Assembly: GCF_003589595.1 (NCBI RefSeq)
Contig: NW_020653200.1
Span: forward strand, 8,969,732-9,033,731
Reading direction: 5' to 3'
Length of the DNA: 64,000 nt
Source of the DNA: Hyposmocoma kahamanoa
Lineage: Eukaryota; Arthropoda; Insecta; Lepidoptera; Cosmopterigidae
Made by a program: the position numbers and the translations under genes. The notes under the pieces were generated by a model that was not told the DNA's origin, made no database searches, and saw only the letters and a program-made list of their open reading frames with translations. Positions within the stretch are counted from its first letter, which is position 1. Every line of letters starts with the position of its first letter. This document shows positions 41,001-56,000 of the stretch, piece by piece.

Positions 41001-44000
41001 GGTCTGGAAGTTCTATAGATCACTTTTACATTAAATTCAATTTGATACAGTTATTCTATTTTAATATTTCATATTAAAAGTCTGTTGTAAATGTATGTAA
41101 AAGTATTTTTTTAATGTATTCCTGTAATATAATAATTCTTCTCAGGGAAATCTGCTTTACGAATGAGCAGTAGAGTTTAATGAACGCGACGGTTTCAAGT
41201 GTAATTTATTTACCTACAAAATAAAAATATATTTCAGAGTGAGTTTGAGTCAAAGTATTTTGCTCTTTTAGGGGAAACGGGTGGGCGAGAGAGAAAGAGC
41301 CCGCCAGCGAATACCATGTAGGTATAAAGATGACACAAATAGAAATACAAGTCGCTAAAGGCTGATATAGCTGTACATCGTGACACTTACCACTTGTTTA
41401 CCATGTGCATCGGTTCTCCTATCGCAGTTCTAGTAATTGTATTACTTTAGATAATTTTCTAGTTTTCCATTGCTTCGCTCGACAACAAATGTAGGTATAA
41501 AAAGAGCTGATAAACGCTAATTACAATTTATTGCTTTACGACTTTGCATTAGGTACGTCACTTTTATAATAGTTCAGCAAGATTTTAATATGTTCACATC
41601 GAAACTAATATTATAAATGCGAAAGTAATTCTGTCTGTTACGTTTTTATGCCTAAACCACTGAGCTGAGAACTGAGTGGGTTACCCGAAGTAATTATTAT
41701 GCGCAGAAGAAGTCGCGGGCTCCAGCTAATCTGTTGTATACGAAAACTATACGAAAATTCTTGCAGTTCTTAAAACTACATGCTACTTGAAACACTAAAC
41801 ATACATTTTATAACGTAGAGCTTTTATAAAGTAAGCTAACGGTAATATTGTGAATAGATGGCATTTTGCTTTGGGGTAATGCCGCCGATATCAATAGAAT
41901 CCTTGTCCTGCAGTAACGTGTGGCAATTTACAATCTGGGCCCCAGAGTATCTTTGAGAGATAAGTTTAAAGAAATTAACATTCTTACACGCATTTCAGAA
42001 ATTTATTGTCTACATCACCATGGATTTAAGTCGTGAAAATTTTCGTAGTATGATTTTCTTCCACTTTAAATGTAATTTAACAGCTCAGCGGAGCTTCGCT
42101 CGGCTCCAAACTGCTTTTGGCGATGAAGCACCATGCAAGACGATTATTTATATCTGGTTTGCAGAATTCAAACGCGGTCGTGTGAATCTCAGTGACGAAT
42201 TTCGTGATGGTCGCCTGTCCACTTGTGTGAACAAGAAAAACATCGATGCTGTGCGCCGTATGATCAAAACAGACAGGCATGTGATATACCATGAGATTCG
42301 GGCATCCTTAGGTATAGGCATGAGTCAAATCTCAATCAATCAAAATCAAACAATCAATACTACACAAACATTTAGGCGTGAAAAAGCTGTGCTCTCGGTG
42401 GATCCCACACAATGTGACTGAGGCACAAACACGGATCGCGTCACTTGGTGCAATGCCATGCTTACCAGATTCAACGAAGGGGCGTCAAATTTGGTGTGGG
42501 ACATAGTGACAGGTGACGAAATATGGATTTATAGTTACGACCCCAAAAGAAAGCAGCAATCGAGTGTATGGGTGTTTCGAGACGAGCCGAAACCAGCCTG
42601 AAGAGTGGCGCGCGTGCAAAGTGCCTCTAAGCGGATGATTGCTCCTTTTTAACCGACTTCGAAAAAAGGAGGAGGTTCTCAACTCGACTGTACTTTTTTT
42701 GTATGTATGTTACGCGATGACTCCGGTATTTGTGCACCGATTTTCATGATTCTTTTTTTGTTGGAAAGAGGGTACCGACATAGTGGTTCCATTTAATTTT
42801 GAAGAAAATCATCCACCTCTACGAGTGGCTTTTCACGCATGAAGATTCATTTTTATAAATAGCGCCTAAATTTTATTATAAGGAGCAATTATTTTAATAG
42901 TTGAGTTTGCTATTCTCTTATTCAATGCGTTTTTCTCTCAATATCCTTTGAGTAGTGAGAACCGATTTTTATTATCTCCTGTGTCAAGTTCCGTATAGTG
43001 GCGATCTAGGGTGTGAATCCGGGTTTGCGCACTTTCCAGTAACCGATTTAAAAAAAAAACTTGGCAAATAGATGTAATTCCACATAATTTTGAGGCCGGT
43101 TTTTTTAGTACTCTGTACTGAGATTATTAATAAAACTGGACACGTGGCGACTGTTGCAATGGAGAATCGTTGTACCGTGAATAGTGATTGCTACACGACC
43201 ATTTGTTTGTCGGAAGTTATTGACAAACTCGGAAAAAATAATCGTAAATGCCGTGTCATCTGTCACCACGATAATCTCACACGGCCAGACAGACAAATGA
43301 ATTTTTGAAAGTGAACAACGTTGACCTTATGAGCCATCCCGCTTACAGTCCCGACCTGGCACCTTGTGAGTTTCATTTGTTTCCAAAAATTAAGAACCAG
43401 TTACGCGGTCAACGATTTTCATCACCTAAAGAGGTTGTCGAAGAGTATGAAAAATATGTTTCAGAGATTGTCACGAAGCTTTCAAAATTGGTTCATTCGT
43501 ACTAAAAAGTGCATTAACGCTAACGGATAATATTTTGAGAAAATATAAATTAATTTCTGACCATTTATAATGTTTTTTTCATATTCATTCCAGAAACTTA
43601 TAGTGTGCCCCAAGTATTAAATTAATATATTAATATAAATTATTATTACTTCCTTAATGGCGGCCACTAGCCTTAGAGCAGTGTAAGTTTTATAAGAATA
43701 ATATAAAAATTGTGGTGATCGTCGCCAGTGTCAGTTCACCATTATACGTTACCACGGATTGGTGAAGTTGTCATTGTCAAACGTAAACTTGAACCATCAA
43801 CGAATTTAATAAATTAAATTAATTTTTTTTTGTGAAGGATTTATGAAAATTCTACAATTGTTTCTAATTTATTGTGCATGCACATGTAAAATAAACTCGA
43901 GTTTATTTTATTCGTTTTTTAAATGCATTTGCTATAAGAAAACCAATTTTTCGATTTTCGTGCAGCTTCAAGGTTGGATAACCTTCTTTTATTTTGAACT

Positions 44001-47000
44001 CATTGGAAAAACTTAAAAATTAAAAATACGTTTAATCTACGAGTTTAATGGAATTTAAATATCTAAATCCTCTAAAACAATAACAGATATACATTTTTCT
44101 TCAAGCAACAGCAACATACAAATTGACATGAAATTGAAACGGCTGTCCGAAATATGAGTCGTCTTAAAGTTATTCGACATAAAATGTTTATTATTAATAA
44201 TAATAATAATAATAATAAAATAAAAGAAATCAATTTAACGTGAATGCTTTTCGCTTCGACATTTTAGGGACTTTAATTACAAAAATCATAGTAAGAAATT
44301 CAAACATTTCAGTAAAAATTAATTGTCGATAAACATCAATCACCGTAAATGAACTTCACTATATTTGAGTCTAGAAATTTCTATAGAAACAAAAAGTAAA
44401 TATTAAATAATAATAGAAATAGTAACTAAAAATGCCAATAGCCGGTGGTATGTTATCCCACTGGTTTGAAAATGTTTGTTTTCACTCCAATTTTTACAAG
44501 GTATGTCGCTACAACTTGGCATTTTCACGTTTTACGAGAGATCTTGTATGTCCAACGATCGCCATATCACTGTAGTGATGTTTAAATGCGTGTCACCTCG
44601 ATATGTGCATTTTGACAATATCGCGGCGATACGAGACACGCCCATTCATTCAAATCTCCCCTTTTTTCCTATATCTATGGCCCTAACCAATGCCAACCTT
44701 TTATCCTCAACGGCCGCGCCAACCCCTTCCGAGAAAATGGGAGTACCCAGTAAAGATAAGGATGACTTATGATGGTAAAATTATTGACTAATTTTAATGC
44801 AAGCCACGTGAAATAAAGGAAAATATTTCATTTGTACGATATGTGCCTTTACTAAATTAAACTAATTTTAATTAAAACAAAATTAGAAATAAAACATGTG
44901 AGTCGTTGTCTGCTTTTTTATCAGAAGAAATGCTGGACCCCAAGCCGATTGTATGGCTTTTTTTAAATTGCAGGTACCCGTATTATAATTAAAAATACAT
45001 TATATATTACCTCTATATAATCCCTGAACGCAGTAAAGCTCACATTAATTATAAATAATTCAATTATAAGTAATTCATGTATATGCCAAATACTTCGCGA
45101 GCTGTACAAACATTGATACAGTTTTATTATAAAACGCTATAGTAGTAAGTTGTGGTGGGTGTATTGAGTTTTGAGGCATTTTATAAGCTGTAACTTTCTT
45201 TAATTAGTCTGGACACCCGAAATGAAGACTGACTATTTAATTTGTGCGGCGCTTCTTTGGGTCAAAGAACAGATTGAATTGTAATCGCGTCATTGTACTT
45301 CCCGCATGAGCGTAAATATTTACAGCACAAGAAATGTAAAGCTTGCCAAGTGTTGTACCACGATTTAATACTCATAAGTGATTCATGCAGAAGGGACACA
45401 TGCACTGACCGGAGTGATGCCTTTGTCATTACAACCACGTCAATCTATCGTTGTTGTCACTATTTTTTGGATAATTTTGAGACATCATGTAACTTATTTA
45501 TTTATAAAATAAAGTGTATTTTTAATGTCCAATGTAGACCAAGTTCTCTTCAAGTACTGTTTTTGACATACTGGATGTATTTGTAATAACAATGACTATT
45601 AGGTAATATGTTACGTTTATGATAACCTAGTTACTAAGTGAGAAGACAAAATAAATACAGATAATCAAAAATTATTCGATAATCTAAACACTTATAAGAA
45701 TTGTCTGCTAAACTTAATTTGTTAATATTTAGGTGCCATAAAACAATTTGAAATAAAATAATTTATGTAAAATAAAAATTATTTAGTTAAGGTATCGATT
45801 CCTTAAATATGTTATCACTCGTGCAAGATTCCTCCCACATAACAAATTATGTATACACCTACAAGTAGCCATAACATAATGGATTGAGTATGTCGATTTT
45901 TCTCTAGGGCTGACTATCCCAGAAAAAAATATGCGTAACTTATTACATATTTTTCTATTAAACCTTTTGTATTAAAACATTAATATGCCCTTTTTGCTTC
46001 AGTGTATGATCAACATCGGTTAGTCGGCGAATCTTGCTACCGTCTAATGACAAAGAGCGGACAATTTATCTACATGCGAACATGTGGACAACTTGACGTG
46101 GATGAAGACTCCCGCGCCGTTCGCAGTTTTGTTTGTACCAACACTGTCGTCGAAGAAGCTGAAGGCAAGCACCTTATCAAAATGATGAAAAAGAAATTTA
46201 TGCTAATGATAAACAATATTGACGAAGCGCCGCCTGAAGAGGAATCACTAGAGGTGAGTCAAAAAGATCTATTTTATCGAGTTATTTGCATGTTCTGCGT
46301 TGTGTCATGCGATAGTTGTAAAAAACCATTTTGTATGAAATTATTTATATAAAATAAAATAGTCTCTGAATCAGAACATAGCCATGTTCTGATTCTGAAA
46401 CCGTTAGTTATTGTGTAATATAAATTTTAACAACAGTTTTTAAAACAGTAAAATAATGTTGAACAATGATATGCTGGAATTGGTTGAATCTACAATGTTC
46501 CTAGGTATCACCATTCTAAATTACAATGGAATCCGCATATTACAGCCCTAGCAGCGAAACTCAGTTCAACAGTTTTTTTTTTAGTAAGAAAAATTAGAGA
46601 ACTTACAGATCAAGAAACTGCTCGGCCAGTTCATTACAGCTACTTCCACAGCGCATTGTCATACGGCATTCTACTGACTATTTTTGTTTTACAATAGAGA
46701 GCTGTAAGGTCCATATATAAACTGGGAAACAAGGTCTCCCTTAAAAAAATGTTCAAAGAGATTAATATTGTAGCATCACAGTTTTTTTTAATTGTATTTT
46801 ATATACACATCATTATATTACTACTGTATTTAAGAAACACAGCGGTATACACAAACGTAATACTAGAAATAAAGATAAATTAATCATGCCTCAATAACGA
46901 TTGCAAAAATGTTGTAATTCATCTATGGGACAAGGAATTACATATATGAATAAAATACTGACCGAAATTTAGTATAGGGCATTATGTTAAAAATAAACTT

Positions 47001-50000
47001 CTGCGAAAAGAAAATACTTAATATACTGTTTATGAGTACATGAACGATAACAATTCGTGGAGTTAATATTATATCGTTTTGTTACCTACTAAACATTTTG
47101 TATGAATTGGTTTATTTACTTGACACGTCTTTTTTTGTAATCTCTTGTGTGATTTTGACTAATCAAAAGTGCTTGTGAGTCAGGCTTACTTGAATAAAAC
47201 TTTATTATTATTACATTATATTTAATTTTGCGTCTCACGTATGTGACACAAATTACATTAAATTTGACATCATAAAAAATGTACACTGTTAATATAGCCA
47301 GTTTGCCTGGGCGCTGATCTTTGTTTTAATTTTCGGTACACGATGTACCGGAATGTGACTGAAACAGAAAAGGTTATTGTCAGGATTGTCACTAACATTT
47401 CAGTTTTAAATACTTCTTCATCCCTATCCGAGCAGTCTGAAAATAGGTACTACTGGTTTACGCCACGTCAATTCCTTTAAGGTTCACGTCGTTTATTGTT
47501 TATGGTGTGAATAGGTTCATTCAAGTGCCTTCTTATGTGCTATAATATTACACTGATAACTAAATGAATATCAGAAAAGAAGAGACCTTTACAATAAAGT
47601 AGTAAATATAATGTAATAATCCCATTCAGTTTTAAGAATGTACCAAGTAGCAAGTTCTAAAACATTCATTTACAACTATTAGAAATGTGAAACTAATATT
47701 CTCAAAGTACTTTTCAAAACTGAGCAAATAAACGATTTCCTTTCTGAAATCACTTTTCGAACTAATCTTTAAACCTGGTTTCGACACGTGTTACGGCTTA
47801 CAAAAAAGATTTGTAAATACATAAATCCGCACAGTACGGTAGGTAATGGTACCGTAGCAACATGCTGTTGATTAAACGAATGAAAAATGTAATGATGTAT
47901 ATTTTATAGCGACGTACTGAATTTCTTTTCAAGTAATATTTTGTTTCAATGAAACTTTGTTAGATTTCCTATTCGTCATGAGTTTCTTTTCATAATTGAG
48001 TTTGCAACTTTATTTACTTTTTTTACCAAGCCTTACAACTGATTTAAGTAATAGACGTACGGTCAATAGCAAAACAAACATACTTTTAGGTTCGATAATC
48101 GGCCTCCAGTGCAACGGAACAAGATCCGTCAACATTTAGCTTGATAGGCTGCCGTCTGTACAACACAAAGGTTGACGATGAAACTTTCTTACTTAATTCT
48201 GCCGTTTTGCGGAATTAATAATTGAATTCATTATGTTCAATACTATTCCATAAAAGATAATCACTTCAGAAATCTCCTTACAATTATTTGACCTTATTAT
48301 CATTATTAATTTGTGCTTTGTGCGTATACAAACACGTCAAAGCTTCCGCGCTGCTAGTAACGGTGCCTATTATTTGTTGGTAGAAGTAACGCATACTAAA
48401 TACGTAATAACTATATATACACACATCAAAAAAAGTTTGCGATCACTTCGAAAAACTGAAATCTTTTTTGTTACTGTAGATTATATTATGATTTAAAAAT
48501 TAAAAATAAATTAGAACAAAATTAAAATATTTAAAAATAAATTAGAACATAAAACAATGACCCCGTTCAATTGTTTTTTCATATAAAAAGGCTTTCAGTC
48601 CTAGCTTACGCTCATTCAGAAATCTGATTTAGTCAATTATAAGCGATTCAAGATATTTTTCGCGGAAAGTTGTGATTGAAAAAATGCCAAGAGGATTATC
48701 AGAGGTTTTACGAGCTAGAATAGTAACTTTGAGGGAAGAAGGATACACCACGAGAGTAATAGCACGCAGACTTGCTATATCCCAATCCTGTGTCGTGGCT
48801 ACGTTGCAGAGGTATCACGGAATGGGGAATTTAGCTGACCGACCCCGCAGCGGTCGCCCAACTGTTTTGACAGCTGCCCAAAAGCGCTATATTAGATTGC
48901 TGGCAGCCCGTGATCCAACAATCAACGCCACTAAAATAAAAGCAGAAGTCAGGGCCACCTCTGGGCTTGAAGTTAGCACGCAGACCGTTCGCAATTGCTT
49001 GCACCAGGCTGGATTACGAGCACGGAGGTCTTGGCGAGCTCCGCTCAATTCCCGGCAACGTCAACAACGAAGATTGCAGTGGGCTAGACTTCGGCAAAAT
49101 GAAGAAGGTGAGGACGAAAACATTTGGCAAAACTGTCTCTTCGTTGACGAATCCCGAATCAGCACTCATCCAGATAGCCGACGTGTTCGTGTCTGGAGAA
49201 GACCAGGCGACCGTGAAAGACAAAGAACTGCCACTGGAACAGTTCAGCAAGGCGGAAAATCGGTGTCCTTTTGGGGTGGCATTATGATTGGAGCTAGAAC
49301 GCCTTTGATCCCGTATCGGGGCTTCATGACAGCAGACATGTACAAAGCAGTTGCTATTGATGGTATCGTCAGACCATTCCGAGTAAACCATGGGCACCAA
49401 TTTGTACTGGTCGATGATAATGCGCCCGCACATCGAGCTCAACGAGTCAATGCTGCTCTTCAAGAATACTATATCACACGATTAGACTGGCCTGCCGGCT
49501 CGCCCGACTTAAACCCAATAGAGCACGCGTGGGATGCTCTTAAACGAGCAGTATGGAACCGTGAGCCACGTCCCCAAACAGTTCCAGAGCTCAGGGAAGC
49601 CGCTATTGAAGAATGGGATAGGTTACCCCAGGAAATGCTGGATAACTTGATCCTCAGCATGCCCAGGAGGATCTTCGCATGTATTCGAGCCAGGGGAGGA
49701 GTTATTTTATATTGAATTCACACCTTTTAATAATAAATTGTTGTTTAAGTTTAATTAAACAGTCTTTTTCTTTCTATGAAATTTCTATCACTATCACATT
49801 ATGATTAATGGCTCAATTTTCTAAAATAAATAATAAAAAATAGTTTTATATTTTAATTTCAAACAGGGTATTCCTATTTAAAGAAAGCATACAACATAGA
49901 TTTTTTCTTGATAAAGTTAAATTTAAAGAATTATAGGAGCTTATGCTATTGATCGCAAACTTTTTTTGATGTGTGTACCTATCTTTAATATCAAAATCTC

Positions 50001-53000
50001 AAGTAAAAAATTATTTTTAATAATATTTTCGGATAGGGTGACAGTTTAAAAAAGTAATTTTATAAAAAGAAACCGATTTCAAAACTTTGCATATAAATTT
50101 TATAAACTAAAACCAAAAAGTTATAAATATTTGTTTAATTTAAAGAAAATAGGATTACAAAATGCTAATTACAATTTCCACTCATTGCTTCATTAGTCCA
50201 TTTCCACTACCAAAATTCCAGGAAGCTCCTTCAACCTGCGCACGACGCATCTTATAGCTCAGATGCAAAGAGACGTGAGTGCGAGCACGCAACATTAATG
50301 TAGTAAACTTCAACTTTAAAGTTCAGTTTATAGAGCACTATTTACCTGTAGAGTAGCAACTTAGAATGCAGGTTATATGCATCTTTGTCTGATGTAGCGC
50401 TGCAACCCCATTCAGCGACCAAACAGGGGATGCCCATTCGTCATTTGTTTCTACGACGTCGCGCACGTAACTAATAAATTAAATACTAGTTTACGAAAAT
50501 TTGTTGATACCAATTTGAAATAGTGTTTAAATAGAACATTTTCTTTATTTGTTTTGTTCTTGCATATAGATGGTGAAATATTTCTATTTATAACTTTTTT
50601 TTTCTTTACCTTTGTTCGCGACGAAAGTTTGCGAGAGACTCCGATTTTACAATGTGTAAGTGATTCGGATAGTTAGATGTAAGTATTACTGTTGCTTAAT
50701 GTATTGTATTTTTTATTGTATTGTATAGGTCTAGTGTGCTTTGCGAGCAGTATTAAGAATTGTAAGAATACATGTCAATTTATTAAGGTAATTCCAATCA
50801 CAACGTAGCATATTTAGAGCTGTTTAAAAGTGATAATGCAACTTTTATCCTTAGTACTTAATCCTACGCATTTTCAATTTAAATTTCTGTAACGACATCA
50901 GCCCAAAAGTTGCTTTAGTTGTTAATTTATGGAATAAAATCATATTTTAGCCTTTAAAATAAGACGCAGTTGTGCTATGCGAAGAATAAGTAATTAAAAA
51001 ATTTAATGAATAGTAAAGTTCAAATTTTACTAACAATCAACAATTTCATTATTATGACTTAATGCATTGTCGAGTGCATGTAAAAGATTTTTGAAATTTT
51101 ATTTCTGCTGTTTGATTTTTCCTTTATAATCTTAATAACTTTATTCTTGGGAGGAGTTTAGCATAATAGTCCAGCTTACAATAGATGATTCCTTTGTTGA
51201 AATTAATAATTATTGTAATGGTTTTAAAATAAAATCATATTTTCAACGTTATAAAATTAGATTTATTTGTGCTGTGCGAAGTTTTGAAGTGGGCTGGATA
51301 AAATATCCTTCTGGAGATCGACGTCACATTTCGTGATGTAAGCATGCGTTTAGCAAAACGTGCGTCCAATGCACTTGTAACGCTTGTCATCTGAATCGGG
51401 CCGTAACATTTACTTACGGTTTATAGAGAGTGAAAGTAGATATTTTTGCCCGGCATTGGGACACAGATGGGACACAGATGGGACAGAGCGAGTATTTATA
51501 TACAGGCGGTTCAGTATAATGACAATACTATAACTGGTGATAGTCTTTTGATTTATCTAGAATTACTATTATTGTATATTCAGGAAACTATTCTACTTAA
51601 TTTTTATAATATCAAGTGATGGAACGGTCAAGTCGTACGCCTGATGGCAAGCTACACGCGTGTCCATAACAGTAGCAATGCCACTAAGAGCTTTAAATCG
51701 CAAAGATCTGAAAGGCACTACAATTGCACCCGTCACCCTGAGACATAAGTTGACAAGTACCATGTGCCTGTAATTCCACCAGCACCCTTATCCTTCAAAA
51801 CCGGAACACAATATTGCTGACATTACTGCTCCCTGGACGAACTCTTTCTCAAGGAGCTCTACTGCTACTGACTAGTGAACTACTGTTACTACTTCCTATA
51901 TTATTTCTTCCTAAATTATATTGGGCGGTCACGAAATTGTAGACACTGTTTAGTCCTTAGCGATCACTGATTTCATATATTATGTATATACGGGTTATCT
52001 CCTGCAAACTAGTAAATCTGTTTTTCCGAAAACTTTTCGGCTTTTCGAAAAGATGTTTTATTTGTCCGATGACACTTTGTAACCACGCTGCACAGCAGCG
52101 TTTCTCTATATCAACTGGCTACAGGTCAACTTATCGAGTTGACGAAATTCTCCTATGTGTTTTCGTTATAGATCTTTGCACTGGTTTTACGGCTTACGGT
52201 GCCATACAGAGCCACGCTACGGTAGTGCGTGGTCAATTTTCTGAGTGTTCGATCTATGTATTGATAATCATAACAAACTAGTTGAGTTATTTCATATAAA
52301 ACAGACTTCAATAATAACAATTGATTATTTGACGTATTTCTTAAATCGTATTGTGATGCTTTTATGTCGATTTTGTTTATTATTTAAGGCAAGAGCTTTT
52401 GCATTACTTTTACTACTATCTAAAATTGTGTGTATTTATGCAATTAGCATTTAAATGTTTTTCGGAAAAAGTCGGTAGTTAATGTTGATTACTATACTAT
52501 TATAAGGATTTCTTCAGAACTCTCATATTTCAATCTGGTACATACTAATTGTTGACATGTTGTGTCAGTAACAAGTAGGAATCCTTTCGCTTCGTATTTT
52601 TAAATCCAGCTAGTTGATCAACTAAGAAGTAGACTTGTCTATTTGCGAATTGAACGCCTACAATAAATTATTTAGACATTTTCGTAGCGAACACACTTCA
52701 TCCTGATAGCAGTGTGTCTACAACTTTGTTTATTTTTTTTTTTAATATTATTAAGGCTTTGGCAAAGCCATCAGCCTAAACATGAAGTTTAATTATGTTT
52801 CTGTAAATTTGGCCGCCACAAAGAGGATAGGCAATTTGAGGCGGCGTGTTTGGATTGACTCGGGATTCCTTAAAACGGGCCGATACGGGTATTTTAGTTC
52901 GAGATTCGTATAATTTCGCGTTTTAATCTTGGATTAAGGCACAATAGCACTATCCTATTCCACTTTAAACTACATTTCACAAAATAATTGAAATTCAAAA

Positions 53001-56000
53001 TAAAAACGACACTTTTCCCTCCAAAAGGTCCAGAGCGAATCTCTACACCTTTACGGTTTATCCACCTGTTGATTCACGCAGCTGAAGCTGTTACTGTCTC
53101 GAGACGGATCGGACCGTTTACTCGTACCGGGATCGGGCTACTCGCGTAGCACAGATTCGTAGCACCGACACGTAGCTTCGTAACCCTCTTTATTCATAGA
53201 TAATTATATAACTGTACATAAATATGATGATAAAAATTAATACTCAAGTAATAGTACATTATAGCAGAGGCCGGGACATAAGGGATTGCTGGACGAGTAT
53301 ATGTTTAATACGAGAGAGGCAATCCCCGTTCCCGTCGAGTTATGCGTAATACTTTTCTCAAATAATGTGAGGAAATAATAAAAGACTAAAGAGTGGTAAA
53401 CGTATAATAGAAACAATAAAAAAAATATTAATTAATATTAAAAGTGATATTTCACGTGTTAGGACAATAGCCAAAATAAAATCTTATTATTTTTCCAAGC
53501 ACATTAATGGTAGTCTACTGAATTTCTGATGATGTGGTTCATGTGGTTCTCCAGTTCACGTATCTTACTATGCTCAACAGATTGTCAGTTTTCCATGCCG
53601 GCAAGAAGTTTTCCATAGTTAATTGCCTCTTGTTTTAAAATAGGCAGAGTACAATCCATGACTGTGTTTTTGTTATCATTTATTCACATTATTATTAAAC
53701 AACAGAAAAGAATACCTACCAAAGCACTTAGTTTATTTTACCATCTTTTTGTTTAAAAAAAAGTAAATGGTACAAGAAGGTATGTTTAATTCTTGCAATT
53801 ACGAACGCTGAGCAGTTGGCTGTATGAGTTTTCTTTTGCCTGTTTATATAGTTCATTGTTGGACGATTGTTGTCAATTGTAAGTAGATCGATTTAAAAGT
53901 TTAAATTAGCGGACATTAAGAGTCGATACTATCTCAGCTCGAATTCAAATTTTTCCCGTACTGAATCGATTCTGTTGCGCGAGTCGAGCGACAGGGACAC
54001 CTGCTTTATTTTTGAACTTATTTTTAAACGAAATTAAGGCCATTTGAAAAGTGTATAATGGAATATACTTACGTGTTCTATTCAGTTCAGTTGATATAAA
54101 AAAATCATTGGTGTATGTAAAGTACCTATTGAATACAGCGGGTTTTCTTGTAAAGTTTCGAGGTAAGTTTGTGTTTTTTTTTCTATCGTAAAAATTTTTA
54201 GTAATCGTTTTTTCACTCCTTATACTAATCAGTGTATATCCTCAATTTTACTACGTATATATTTTTTCCAAAGTGATTAATTCAACACTTTCACCATTAT
54301 GTGACACCAACCAAAGCCATTTGAGGTTGTATCGACTCTTGATAGATTTTCATACTTACTTGCAGTCATTGGCCGGAAAGAAGTCGCACGGCCTATAAAT
54401 GACTAACTTGCCGCGTTTGTTTTTTGAAAGTAATGCAAAAATTTTCGAACAGGCTTGAGCAAAGCTTTTAAATTTTGAAATGATAAGCCGAATAGCGCGA
54501 AAATTATGTATGATATGAATACGTTTAAAATGAAAAAAAAAGTCTAATTAATATTTCTAGTAGGTCGTAGTAATGAGACATTGTAGTGCAGGTATATCTA
54601 AAAATCCAAATTTTTGTCTTTCACAGGGAAACGAGAGCAAATTGACTGTTGAGGATCCACGCGCTTTAGAAAAGGTCATTTTGCACCTGGTGACCAACCT
54701 GCCTTCTCCGAAGCCAGAGAATGTGAGCCCATTGCCTGATAAAGGTGATTCTTCCACACTCCCTCTGGCTATAATCCCTCCAAAGAAAGAACGCATAATA
54801 AGTGCTATTGATAAAATTTATAATGTTATTAACATTTTTACTAAAGATAATGGTTTATCACCTACTAAATACCAAAAAATGGATTATAAAAATACAAATT
54901 CTGATTACAAACCCGGTGAAGACGAAATGCAGAACAGAGTAGATTGTGAAACAGACGCACCAGAACATATAGAAGAAAAAGAGCTTTCGCATAGACAACT
55001 TGACGAAATTACGAAATTTGAACCCCTAAACGTAACGTCCAGGAATATTGAGTCCGAAGGGCGCTTGTACCGTTTCTTCCTGAGTCGAAACCGTCCAATG
55101 GACCCATCGAAATCACCACCCCCCGTTACAACCCAATCGGGGGTTGCAAACAGCCCAGTGCCAGTTTCTAATACACGCAGTCAGTCTCAAGTGAAGGATA
55201 ATCGAAATGATAGCTTGGTGATCAACGTGCCATCATCAAATGAACAGCCTGTGTCGGCCGAAGTAGAACCCATCCCCGGACCGTCAGGTATTAAACGACG
55301 AAGTCATGAACAAAACAAAAGAAGAGATGAGCAAAAAAAAATACGAAAGACACCTACTTCCAAATCGAATGCCCTTAAGAGAGTAGACAAGGTTCATACT
55401 TCAACTACAACATCCACAAGCTGGGTTGAAGTAAGAACAATACCAACCATCACTCAAACTCTAGTATCATTAATTGTACCGGTTGCTGTCTACCCGTCTG
55501 CGTCGGTCAGTACCTCGATCACGCAGCTCGATCTGCAACACGAACCGTTGCTGCTCCAGGTGCAGCCCGTACCCCAAATCGTACTGCAAGCACTAGCACC
55601 CTTGATGTCACCCTCGACAACGGAAAATCAGTTAGACGCAGCCGAAACGCCTGAACAGGCGTTAAAAGATTTGGGAGAATTTCCAGTAGAAAATAGTGAG
55701 TATAACTACAATAATTATTATCTATATAAGTACAGACAAATAAAGTATGCTAACCAACAACTTGCACTTGTTGCAGTAAACGAACAAGAACCTGAACAAG
55801 CTGTAGTTGCAGAAGAAAGCGTAAGTATGGCAAACCTTTGTAACGAAACTACTTGTCTATAAGTAGCAATTAAATCTTTGCTAGAAGTTTTGTTTTCTTA
55901 ATTCCACATACATACATACATACATCATCACACACACATATTATCACATCTGCCTTCTACTAGGACAGGCAAAAACTACGAACCTACCCTCGCTACACTC

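Larger units (their letters stand above)
41923..43620 (+). mobile_element. Mariner-like element, degenerate and interrupted
   Basis: A mariner transposase reading frame is split by an insertion at about 42648-43108 and by frameshifts. Upstream sequence (41923-41990) recurs at 6419-6490. Terminal inverted repeats could not be paired with certainty. Confidence 0.85.
48420..49975 (+). mobile_element. Intact Tc1-like transposon, 1556 bp
   Basis: The ends are perfect 26-bp TIRs (cacacatcaa... and its exact inverse ...ttgatgtgtg), flanked by TA at 48418-48419 and 49976-49977, the target duplication of Tc1/mariner elements. It holds one open transposase gene with TATA box and AATAAA. It lies in Met intron 6. 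Perfect TIRs and an unbroken gene point to recent insertion. Confidence 0.95.

Noticed and set aside
43090..43308. Separate small gene
   Set aside because: It is the middle of the mariner transposase after the nested insertion.
48967..49463. Open frames of 106 and 149 codons overlapping the transposase
   Set aside because: Shadows of the Tc1 transposase in other frames.
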